Assembly: GCA_964421575.1 (NCBI GenBank)
Contig: CAYQXI010000114.1
Coordinates: forward strand, 1-29,009
Length of the DNA: 29,009 nucleotides
Origin: JAAOZN01 sp964421575
GTDB lineage: Archaea; Thermoproteota; Nitrososphaeria; Nitrososphaerales; JAAOZN01
Direction of reading: 5' to 3'
The translations under genes were made by a program, and so were the position numbers. The notes under the pieces are model-generated. The model saw nothing but the letters and a program-made list of their open reading frames with translations. It was not told where the DNA came from and ran no database searches. Below are positions 15,699 through 22,957 of this stretch, piece by piece (the first letter of the stretch is position 1; each line of letters opens with the position of its first letter).

Positions 15699-17738
15699 TT
15701 ACTCCTCCTTCATGATTAATAAATTACCATACTCATCAACTTCTGCTACATCTCCTGGAACAAGAAGTACAGTTGTATCCATCTGCTCCACGATCGCAGG
15801 CCCCTCAATCTTCGCACCATAACCAAGCTTTTCCCTATCGTATATGTTAAACTTAACGTACTCGCCGTTAATGAAAACATTTCTAGTTGTCTTTAGAGCA
15901 TCGGCAGCAGATCCACTCCTAGTTATTTTAGGTAGCGGCGGCTTTTTAAGCAGCCCCACTCCGATCACTCTAAGAGCGTATACCTCAACTTTCTGTCTTT
16001 TATCACAGTAATTATACTCTCTTTCATGTTCTATGTGGAATCTTTCTAAGATGTGGTTTATAGATTTATCAACGTGTACGGGCTTTGGAACGCGAATAGT
16101 TAGGCTCCTCCACTGTCCATAGTACCTCGCATCCATCTCTCTTAATAGAGTTGTCGTTTCTGGAGAGAAACCTTCCTTAACCATCATGTTCATCATCTTA
16201 GCCTCTAGTTCTTCATATTCCCTTTCAAGCTCGTCAGAGATATCATCTGAAAGTATTTTTATGTAGGTTTTCATTATATCGAGTCTCACATCAACACTTT
16301 GGGCACCCAAGGCTGAAAGTACCCCAGGCCACAAAGGTACTAACACTTTAGGTATCCCAAGATCTTGGGCAATTAGCGACGCATGGAGAGGACCTGAGCC
16401 TCCAAAGGCCAATAGAACAAATTCTCTTGGATCAAACCCCTTACCAATTGATATGAGCCTGACCGCGTTAGCCATATTTGTCACTGCAATCTTTATAATA
16501 CCTTCGGCCGCCTCCATAAGGTCGACTCCGAGCTTCTTAGCGATCTTTTCCTCAATAGCTTTTCTAGCAAGCTCTGGCATTATGACCATTCTGCCTCCAA
16601 GAAACATCTCCTTCGATATTCTGTTAACCACTACGTTAGCATCTGTCAATGTCGGCTCTAAACCACCTTTTCCATAACAAGCTGGACCTGGTTCTGCACC
16701 CATGCTCTGAGGCCCCACGTGGAGAACATTCATTTCGTCGATCCACGCAACACTGCCGCCTCCAGCGCCTATCACTATCACATCAGGGTTTGGGAACCTT
16801 ATAGGATAACCGAAAATGATCGAAAGCTCGCTCTTTTTGCGCAGCTCTCCTTGGAAAATCATAGATACTAAGGCAGTGGTGCCTCCTGAGTCAAGCCCTA
16901 TTATGTTCTTGTATCCGCAAGCCGAAGCTATATTCAGCCCCCCAATAGCACCTGCGACTAGCCCTACTCCGGCAAGCCTAGCCGCAAACTTGATAGAAGT
17001 TTCAGGAGTCATTGCTCCTCCAGCACTGTGGAATATGAGCAAACCTCCTTGGAATCCGCCATCTTTAAGCTCTGTCTCCAATGAAATTATAAAGTCACGT
17101 ACAATTGGCATTAAGGCCGCGTTTATTACAGTAGTAGAGGTTCTCTCGAACTCGAACATTTCGGGATTGACCTCACTCGATATCGATACTAATGAGTTGG
17201 GATAGATTCTCTCTATAACATCTTTTGCAAGCTGCTCATGCGCTGGGTTAATATATGAGTTTATAAAGCAGACCGCTATGGCGTTTATTCCTCTACTCTT
17301 TATGGTTTCAACAACTGCCTCTAATTCTTTAATGTTTAGTGGTCTTAAGATCTTCCCAGCATAATCCACTCTTTCATCAACTTCAAATCTATCTCGCCTT
17401 TTGACCGGGGGCGGAGGGGGGTCTTTATAATGATCCCATATATCCTCTCTGGTGCCTCTTCTGATCTCAAGAACATCTCTGAATCCCTTAGTTGTTATAA
17501 GTGCTGTTCTTGGTAAATTGCCAGTTAGGATGGCATTTGTCCCTATTGTTGTGCTCACTATAAGGAGTTTTATATTCCTAAAATCGATGGAACTCTCTCT
17601 AAGCCCACTTAGTATGCCTATCTGAGGCTGTGCAGGTGTGGTCGGTCTCTTGTAGAACCAAATTTTTTCAGATTTCTCGTCATAAATCAAAAAATCTGTG
17701 AAAGTCCCACCGACATCTACACCAACTCTTAAACTCAT
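15699..17738 (-). CDS. hyuA: Hydantoinase A/oxoprolinase family protein
   Basis: The ATP-binding subunit of the hydantoinase/oxoprolinase/acetone carboxylase family, with an actin-like ATPase fold. From ATG at 17738 the product is 679 residues and begins MSLRVGVDVGGTFTDF (phosphate loop at about 6-16), as family members do. AGGAGG lies eight bases upstream. A longer in-frame ATG at 17804 would put the promoter's TATA box inside the gene and add a basic stretch not found in the family, so it was rejected. Other motifs: GLDSGGTTALVSM, GPACYGKGGLEPTLTDANVV (about 362-381), and AFGGSGPLHASLIAQDLGI (about 445-463). It forms a two-gene operon with hyuB. Substrate is unknown; neighbours suggest catabolism feeding CoA esters into oxidation. 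Confidence 0.9.
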   Translation of the reverse strand: MSLRVGVDVGGTFTDFLIYDEKSEKIWFYKRPTTPAQPQIGILSGLRESSIDFRNIKLLIVSTTIGTNAILTGNLPRTALITTKGFRDVLEIRRGTREDIWDHYKDPPPPPVKRRDRFEVDERVDYAGKILRPLNIKELEAVVETIKSRGINAIAVCFINSYINPAHEQLAKDVIERIYPNSLVSISSEVNPEMFEFERTSTTVINAALMPIVRDFIISLETELKDGGFQGGLLIFHSAGGAMTPETSIKFAARLAGVGLVAGAIGGLNIASACGYKNIIGLDSGGTTALVSMIFQGELRKKSELSIIFGYPIRFPNPDVIVIGAGGGSVAWIDEMNVLHVGPQSMGAEPGPACYGKGGLEPTLTDANVVVNRISKEMFLGGRMVIMPELARKAIEEKIAKKLGVDLMEAAEGIIKIAVTNMANAVRLISIGKGFDPREFVLLAFGGSGPLHASLIAQDLGIPKVLVPLWPGVLSALGAQSVDVRLDIMKTYIKILSDDISDELEREYEELEAKMMNMMVKEGFSPETTTLLREMDARYYGQWRSLTIRVPKPVHVDKSINHILERFHIEHEREYNYCDKRQKVEVYALRVIGVGLLKKPPLPKITRSGSAADALKTTRNVFINGEYVKFNIYDREKLGYGAKIEGPAIVEQMDTTVLLVPGDVAEVDEYGNLLIMKEE

Positions 17739-17746
17739 AATTAATT

Positions 17747-17780
17747 CCTCCTCATAACTTTTTTTCATGTCTCTTATAAA
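17747..17780 (-). promoter_or_regulatory. Promoter and ribosome binding site of hyuAB
   Basis: The TATA element TTTATAAG lies at 17773-17780 on the minus strand, and AGGAGG at 17747-17752. The predicted transcription start (about 17750, give or take a few bases) falls at the ribosome binding site just before the ATG at 17738. This arrangement decides the hyuA start in favour of 17738. Confidence 0.5.
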
Positions 17781-18440
17781 CTTTTTGTGCGCATATAAGA
17801 ACATAGTAACTTTAGATTTAGGTCTTTGTGTTTGACGTTAGGTTTTTAATTCATAATAACTTAACTTTTTGATAAAATATATTTCCTAGCCTAGGATAAA
17901 CCATGTTCGCCATCTTAAAACTTACAGAAGATGTAGACTGAAATCAAGAATTCGAGTTTTAATTGAAGTGTTCTTGAAACTTTTGCAGTATTAATAGAAA
18001 AAACTACCTTTTCTTTGCATATTTATAACATAAAGTGGAAAGCGTCTAACCAAAGCAATTATGCCAAAGTGATGTGAGAAAAGAGATCAAGCAGAAGCGA
18101 GAAAAGACATAGCGGCTATATTTTCCTTCAGAATCGTCGAATGCTTTCTCTTTAAGCTTAAAAACCAGCATACTCCATCGTCAGCTTTCATTTCTCTTTG
18201 TAGTGTTGGCGGCTTGTGCCTTATCTATATGCACACCCACGCTATTACCCCTAATGACACTTTATTTTGACGCTATATCTGAGGATTTCCAAGTAGAGTT
18301 TGTTTCGTTGGCTTCTCCTCTCTGTATATTTTTTAAGCTTCTTCTTGTCTGGAATCTTGCGAATTTATCCTCGTGTTCTTCTTTGGTTTGTTAAAATATA
18401 ATGTCGGTCTTAAATGGTCGATGCTCCTGTCTTGCTGAAC
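17781..18440. other. 660-base AT-rich gap without a supported gene
   Basis: This stretch lies between the hyuA promoter and the end of the membrane iron-sulfur gene. It is rich in A/T runs, especially 17810-18010. Short open pieces exist on both strands. One, on the minus strand ending at 18251, includes ERRSQRNKLYLEILRYSVKI, which loosely recalls the first helix of archaeal winged-helix regulators, but there is no start codon and the frame breaks at once. A plus-strand frame at 18203-18394 is open for 63 codons but has no ribosome binding site and no family match. It may be the remains of a lost gene. Confidence 0.45.
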
Positions 18441-20246
18441 TTATTCAATCACTTCCAATATTACTTCTGCAACATCCAATATTTCTAAGTGCTCTAATCC
18501 TTTAGCTTGAGCTGCGTCATCTAGCATCGCCTTACAGTAGGGGCAAAACGTGATTATGATGTCTGGCTTCGTCTCTAGCAATTGTTCCAATCTTTCGTGA
18601 CTTATCCTCTTCTTCTCCGGGACTTCATACCAATAGTTTCCTCCTCCGCCGCCACAGCAATAGGTTTTTTCACCGTATCTTTTTGGTCTTCTTACACTTC
18701 CAATTTTTTCTAGTGAACTTATCATAGGAGCGATTCTGTTATATCTAGATAAGTAGCAAGAGTCGTGGATGGTTATTTTCTTACCGATTGTTTTTAAACT
18801 CAGCGTTTTACTTTCAAATAACATATCAAGAAACTCAGCATGATGAATAACTTTTATGTCTTTCAAACCGAGTCCGCGGTAATCGTTCTTAAATGTATTA
18901 TAGCAGTGAGGACAAACGGTAATAATTGAACTTATGTTGTACTTTTCAAATAATTCTATGTTTTTAAGCGCTATTTCTTGAAACATACCTTCGTCACCGA
19001 GTTTTCTCACGGGTTCCCCGCAGCATGTTTCAAGGCTACCTAGAACCGCGATTTCATCTAACTTATCCGCTTTTCTCAAAATTCTGATAAATGCTTCGAC
19101 GATCTTTCTGTGTTGATCATCGAAACTGCTTAAACATCCGAACCATAGTAAATATTTATAATTTGGGTTTTGGTCAATCGTTTTAACTCCAAGATTTTCA
19201 ACCCATTTGTTTCTACCATAATTCGGCATCCAAAATGTATTCCCATAGGTGGCAACGCTTGAAAGAACCTTAGATTTCTTTTCATCGATTAAGCCGTTTT
19301 CTACTAATGTTCTCCTTAGATCCAGCATTATTTCCAAATGTCGGACTTTTACGGGACAGGAAAATGTACACGCACCACACATAGTGCACGACCATATTTC
19401 ATCTTTTTCTATAACTTCAAATGGATTACCGTTGACCGGCTTGTTTTTCATAAGTGTGGAAAGTTTTCTTATAAACACCCTTGGCGACAATGGCCGTAAC
19501 ACCGAAGTGGCGGGGCAAACATCTTCACAAACACCAATCTCAAGACAAGCACTTAAGGATAATTTTTTACGATCACTCAGATCATTAATATTTTCTATGC
19601 TTGTTTTTATGTTTCCAATTTCCGCTTTTCCCTCTAAGACATCCTTTAATCTAAAAGGTATTTCAAGATAGTGAATTGGTTTGTCATAGTTTAGCATCGT
19701 GTTGGCAAGAGATTCAACGAAAAATAATGATAGTAGGATATTTCTTACAACAAAAATTAAGCTATTAACTATGAAAAATTCTGAATTCCATAAAAACAGC
19801 AGGTTGCTTAAAGTTAATACGATGATGACGATTACCTTTGTATGAGAAATCGTGGATTCTTTCCTGAAGTCGCGTTGTACCTTTAAATATTCAAGTATTG
19901 TTGTACTCTTAGAAAGAAAAACTACTCTCCAAATTATATCTACAAAGAGCCCAACAGCAAATGGTATTGAAATGACGAGCAAAGCATACCATATAAAACT
20001 ATCCATTAACAGGGGTATTAGGCAAAAATAAATAGTTGAAAGGACAATACCCATAACGATTGAAAAGTGAATGAAACCAAAAAACGAACTAACGCCTTCA
20101 CGAATTTCGTAAATAGCAAAATTAACAATCCTTCTTAAAGATAAAGACACCCCCACTTTCCTGCAGGCTTTAAATAAAAAATACAGGAAAAATAATATCG
20201 AAATGATACCCAAAAGGTAAAATAGTACGAGTATTGAATTCACCAT
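18441..20246 (-). CDS. Membrane-anchored HdrD-like iron-sulfur protein, candidate ETF:quinone oxidoreductase
   Basis: This is a 601-residue protein from the ATG at 20246. About five membrane segments fill residues 1-185 (for example ILVLFYLLGIISILFFLYFL and FIHFSIVMGIVLSTIYFCLI), like NarI-type domains. Two ferredoxin-like motifs follow. In the first, CLEIGVCEDVCP (234-245), Ile237 replaces the second Cys; the second is complete, CTMCGACTFSCP (287-298). Then come two CCG domains, with C371, CCG 408-410 and CPHC 445-448, then C497, CCG 530-532 and CPYC 568-571, as in heterodisulfide reductase HdrD. This layout matches the membrane ETF:quinone oxidoreductases (EMO) that take electrons from EtfAB, and etfAB lies just upstream. 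An in-frame ATG at 20264 was rejected because GGAAGG and the predicted transcription start favour 20246. Quinone as acceptor is inference. Confidence 0.82.
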   Translation of the reverse strand: MVNSILVLFYLLGIISILFFLYFLFKACRKVGVSLSLRRIVNFAIYEIREGVSSFFGFIHFSIVMGIVLSTIYFCLIPLLMDSFIWYALLVISIPFAVGLFVDIIWRVVFLSKSTTILEYLKVQRDFRKESTISHTKVIVIIVLTLSNLLFLWNSEFFIVNSLIFVVRNILLSLFFVESLANTMLNYDKPIHYLEIPFRLKDVLEGKAEIGNIKTSIENINDLSDRKKLSLSACLEIGVCEDVCPATSVLRPLSPRVFIRKLSTLMKNKPVNGNPFEVIEKDEIWSCTMCGACTFSCPVKVRHLEIMLDLRRTLVENGLIDEKKSKVLSSVATYGNTFWMPNYGRNKWVENLGVKTIDQNPNYKYLLWFGCLSSFDDQHRKIVEAFIRILRKADKLDEIAVLGSLETCCGEPVRKLGDEGMFQEIALKNIELFEKYNISSIITVCPHCYNTFKNDYRGLGLKDIKVIHHAEFLDMLFESKTLSLKTIGKKITIHDSCYLSRYNRIAPMISSLEKIGSVRRPKRYGEKTYCCGGGGGNYWYEVPEKKRISHERLEQLLETKPDIIITFCPYCKAMLDDAAQAKGLEHLEILDVAEVILEVIE

Positions 20247-20250
20247 ATAT

Positions 20251-20285
20251 CCTTCCTCTATCATATTCTAGTACTATTAATAAAG
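20251..20285 (-). promoter_or_regulatory. Promoter and ribosome binding site of the membrane iron-sulfur gene
   Basis: The minus strand has CTTTATTAATAG at 20274-20285, a TATA-like element, and GGAAGG at 20251-20256. The predicted transcription start near 20254 lies downstream of the ATG at 20264, which makes 20246 the likely start codon. It indicates a promoter separate from etfBA, in line with the 234-base gap after etfA. Confidence 0.45.
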
Positions 20286-20480
20286 ATTATTGTGGTTGTT
20301 GAGCTAACATCCGGATAAGCCTTTCGCGTCTACTTACCCAACATTGAGGAGAGAAAATACTCTGGGCAAGCGGCTTCTCTATAAAGACCAAACGAAGCTC
20401 CAGACCATCGAAAGCCTGTGATTATCTCCAGATGTAAAAAATTTGTTATCTAAGGATAGTGTAGGGGAGTCTAACGTATT

Positions 20481-21473
20481 TTAGGCAAGTTTTTGTCCTT
20501 TTGACTCGATTATCCTCTTCTTTAAGGCCGGCACCACCTTTAATAGGTCGTCAACTATTCCGTAATCGGAATAGCGGAAAATTGGTGCGTTTGGGTCTTT
20601 ATTTACTGCTATAATAAGATTAGAATTCTTCATTCCTACGATATGCTGGAAAGCACCGCTTATGCCAAGAGCGATATAGAGTTTTGGTTTAACTATTTTT
20701 CCTGAACTGCCGACTTGTCGCTCAGCTGGAAGCCAACCCTTGTCTACAACAGGTCTTGTGCAGGCTAGCGCAGCGCCTAATAAGTTTGCAAATTCCTCAA
20801 CCATCGGTAGATTCGCTTGATCTTTTATGCCTCTCCCTATGCCTACGATTTTTTCCGCTGCTGTTATATCGACACCACCAGCTTCTGGTAAAATATATTC
20901 TATGAAACGTTTTGATGTTATTTCCTCTGTTAACGGCGACTCTTTCTCTATTATCTCACCGTTTATTGGTTGTGAGGGTTTTTTAGCTGTGAAAGCTGCT
21001 TGGCGCACTGTAACCATATAGCCATTTCCTTTTTTAAGTGTGGCCTTAACATTGAGTTTTCCACCATACATCTGCCTTATAACTGTAAGATTCTCGCCTT
21101 CGAAAAAGAAGTCTATACAGTCTGTGGCTAATGGAATATTGAGTGCTACCGCAAGTCTTGGGGCTAGCTCCACACCATAAGATGTATGCCCAATCATTGT
21201 TAAAATCGGTTTCTCCTCTCTGAGTAACTTCATAAGCACCTTTTGATATGCATCAGAATTGAAGTTTTCAAGTTTCTCGTCTTCGACAACGAAAACTTTT
21301 TCGGCGTATTCACACAGCGTCTTTGCCTTTTCTTTAATATTTCTGCCTAGTATGACAGCTATTTGTTCAGTATTGATCTTTTCCGCTATTTCCCTACCTT
21401 TTGTCAACATCTCATAAGTTATGTCACGAATTTGTCCTAGTCTGTGCTCTGCTAAAACAAGAATCCCAGCCAT
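20481..21473 (-). CDS. etfA: Electron transfer flavoprotein, alpha subunit
   Basis: The FAD-binding subunit of the ETF heterodimer, a soluble carrier that collects electrons from acyl-CoA dehydrogenases. It is 330 residues, normal for the family. The C-terminal FAD domain is clear: GRGIKDQANLPMVEEFANLL, then TRPVVDKGWLPAERQVGSSG (about 240-259), LYIALGISGAFQHIVGM (about 270-286), and INVD-like AVNKDPNAPIFRYSDYGIV (about 291-309). The N-terminal domain has the alpha-subunit opening GILVLAEHRLGQIRDITYEM. The start is ATG at 21473, sharing one base with the etfB stop (TAATG) and preceded by GGGGG, so translation is coupled. I see no bifurcation-specific feature that would separate it from the simple acyl-CoA dehydrogenase type. 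Confidence 0.95.
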   Translation of the reverse strand: MAGILVLAEHRLGQIRDITYEMLTKGREIAEKINTEQIAVILGRNIKEKAKTLCEYAEKVFVVEDEKLENFNSDAYQKVLMKLLREEKPILTMIGHTSYGVELAPRLAVALNIPLATDCIDFFFEGENLTVIRQMYGGKLNVKATLKKGNGYMVTVRQAAFTAKKPSQPINGEIIEKESPLTEEITSKRFIEYILPEAGGVDITAAEKIVGIGRGIKDQANLPMVEEFANLLGAALACTRPVVDKGWLPAERQVGSSGKIVKPKLYIALGISGAFQHIVGMKNSNLIIAVNKDPNAPIFRYSDYGIVDDLLKVVPALKKRIIESKGQKLA

Positions 21474-22276
21474 TATAACAACCCCCTTGACTTAAGGATC
21501 TCAATAATTTGTGCCGCGACTTCGTCTGGACCCCCTTTAAGAAATTTTACTTGCTTTTCGAGCTGAGGTACATAAAGCTTTTCTATTTTCAGCCATGAAC
21601 CTGGTTCGCCTACTTCTTCCTCTTTTAAGCCTAGTTCTGCTAAATTCATAACCTTTATCTCTTTTTGTAGAGCCTTTCTGATGCTCATTATAGAAACGTA
21701 TCGAGGGACATTTATACCTGTTTGGACGGCAAACAGAGCCGGAAGCCTAACTTCGACGACTTCTTCCAATCCGCCTTCAAGTTCACGGTTAACTCTTGCA
21801 GTTCCTGCGCCCAACTCGATTTTCTTGACTAGTGTGGCATGTGGTATTCCAAGCATTTCAGCTAGTATTTGACCAACCATTGAGTAGCCGTCGTCTCCCG
21901 CTTGAAAACCGGTTAAAATTAAGTCGTAATGTAAATTTTTTATTACGCTATATAGTATTTTTGCTATTACATAACCGTCTGAGCCCTCAAATTTTGGGTC
22001 TGTTAGGCGTATAGCTCTGTCTGCACCACGTGCGAGGCACTTGCGTAATGTTTTATCAGATTCTTCATCACCGACTGTTATCACTGTAACCGTTCCACCC
22101 CATTTTTCTTTTATACGCACAGCTTCTTCTACTGCGTAGTCATCCCACTCGTTAATGTCAAAAACCAACCCAGTTTTTTCTATTTTTCTCCCATCTGCTC
22201 CAATTATTAACTCGGTATCACTGGTTAATGGAACGTGTTTAACACAAACGATAACATCCAACGTATCCCATCCCAT
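21473..22276 (-). CDS. etfB: Electron transfer flavoprotein, beta subunit
   Basis: The partner of EtfA, usually carrying AMP or a second flavin. It is 267 residues from the ATG at 22276. Seen: DVIVCVKHVPLTSDTEL at the N-terminus, DINEWDDYAVEEAVRIKEK (about 39-57), ESDKTLRKCLARGADRAIRL (about 73-92), and the beta-subunit signature region VNRELEGGLEEVVEVRLPAL (about 171-190). The open frame continues back to an ATG at 22360, but those 28 extra residues are not family-like. A TATA box at 22298-22305 puts the predicted transcription start exactly on the ATG at 22276, so a leaderless message from there is the better reading. First gene of etfB-etfA. Confidence 0.93.
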   Translation of the reverse strand: MGWDTLDVIVCVKHVPLTSDTELIIGADGRKIEKTGLVFDINEWDDYAVEEAVRIKEKWGGTVTVITVGDEESDKTLRKCLARGADRAIRLTDPKFEGSDGYVIAKILYSVIKNLHYDLILTGFQAGDDGYSMVGQILAEMLGIPHATLVKKIELGAGTARVNRELEGGLEEVVEVRLPALFAVQTGINVPRYVSIMSIRKALQKEIKVMNLAELGLKEEEVGEPGSWLKIEKLYVPQLEKQVKFLKGGPDEVAAQIIEILKSRGLL

Positions 22277-22297
22277 TATTCCCGCTGACTTTCTTCT

Positions 22298-22305
22298 TAT
22301 AAAAA
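22298..22305 (-). promoter_or_regulatory. TATA box of etfBA, leaderless start
   Basis: The minus strand reads TTTTTATA. Its centre is 26 bases before the A of the ATG at 22276, the spacing expected for an archaeal leaderless transcript. This is the main evidence for moving the etfB start inward from 22360. Confidence 0.5.
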
Positions 22306-22721
22306 TTTTTGTGGAGAAGGGATCTGTTACGTCAACTTGATAGCCTCGCGCTGCCTCCATGAAGCATAAGGTTAGCTCATCGGCTGGTCTAAGCTTGGTA
22401 TTACAAATTACCTCTGCCTTATTGCCCTATTGATCAAGCTGCATGATTTGAAGATTTAGCTTCTCGTTACTTGGACGAACCAAGGCACAGTTCTTTTTTA
22501 ACTCCAACCGTTAAACTTCCTATCTTCTTCACTACAAGGTCTGTCATAACACCAAATTCTTACCTATACAGGATTTATAGGAAGTCTAAAAAAAGATTAT
22601 ACCATAACAAGCATAGAGATTAAAGAAGGATATGCAGAGAAACCAATAGTTTAAACAACTCCTACATAACGCTGAAAGGGTTAATTTTAGAGGAGAGTGC
22701 CATTCCTTTTGTGTTAGTGAG
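22306..22721. other. Gap upstream of etfB, no gene firmly supported
   Basis: About 415 bases lie between the etfB promoter and the terminator of the small zinc-ribbon gene. One minus-strand frame (22467-22547) codes for MTDLVVKKIGSLTVGVKKEL plus six more residues. CTATAAATCC near 22572-22580 would start a nearly leaderless message at its ATG. It resembles no family I know and could be the broken start of a longer gene, since protein-like sequence stops abruptly. I see nothing else: no RNA gene, no repeat. Confidence 0.4.
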
Positions 22722-22755
22722 AAAAAGGGTAAGGTGAGGGGTTGAGCATCCCCTC
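22722..22755 (-). terminator. Hairpin plus T-run after the zinc-ribbon gene
   Basis: On the minus strand GAGGGG and CCCCTC form a perfect six-base stem around an eight-base loop. The first arm overlaps the stop codon of the small gene, and a run of five T follows about ten bases further. Archaeal termination relies mainly on T-runs, so the hairpin may be only an aid, but the position is right. Confidence 0.4.
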
Positions 22756-22898
22756 TAAGCCTTTCCGATTCTGAATACCTTGGTTCCGCAGTTAGGGCAT
22801 ACGCCTACGATCGCTGGTTTGTTGTTCTTGAGTTTGGTCGGTTTAGGGTCCTTTATTTCAACCTTCTTTCTGCATTTTACACAGTATGCTTGCGGCAA
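22755..22898 (-). CDS. Small zinc-ribbon protein (DUF5679-like)
   Basis: A 47-residue protein, easily missed because it is short and starts with TTG. It reads LPQAYCVKCRKKVEIKDPKP then TKLKNNKPAIVGVCPNCGTK and VFRIGKA. Two CxxC pairs (C6/C9 and C34/C37) make a zinc ribbon. The pattern AYCVKCR..V.I..P....KN..PA..G.CP.CGTK.FRIGK is that of the small DUF5679-type proteins found in archaea and some bacteria, whose function is not known to me. The TTG at 22898 is the only usable start: a stop codon lies two codons upstream. It is supported by GAGGT eight bases before it and a TATA box at 22935-22944. The gene stands alone between htrA-like and etf genes, with its own promoter and terminator. Confidence 0.8.
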   Translation of the reverse strand: MPQAYCVKCRKKVEIKDPKPTKLKNNKPAIVGVCPNCGTKVFRIGKA

Positions 22899-22906
22899 CT
22901 CTTAAG

Positions 22907-22944
22907 ACCTCTACGCAAGGTATCGAGTGGATTAGGTATTTAAG
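22907..22944 (-). promoter_or_regulatory. Promoter and ribosome binding site of the zinc-ribbon gene
   Basis: The minus strand has CTTAAATACC at 22935-22944 (TATA) and GAGGT at 22907-22911. The predicted transcription start near 22914 leaves a short leader with the ribosome binding site eight bases before the TTG at 22898. This supports a small gene with an unusual start codon. Confidence 0.5.
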
Positions 22945-22957
22945 CTGTAGGATTGGG

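Noticed and set aside
17739..17804. Longer N-terminus for hyuA from ATG at 17804
   Set aside because: It would include the TATA box in the coding region and adds residues unlike the family; AGGAGG points to 17738.
22277..22360. Longer N-terminus for etfB from ATG at 22360
   Set aside because: The extra 28 residues are not EtfB-like, and a TATA box inside them predicts transcription starting at 22276.
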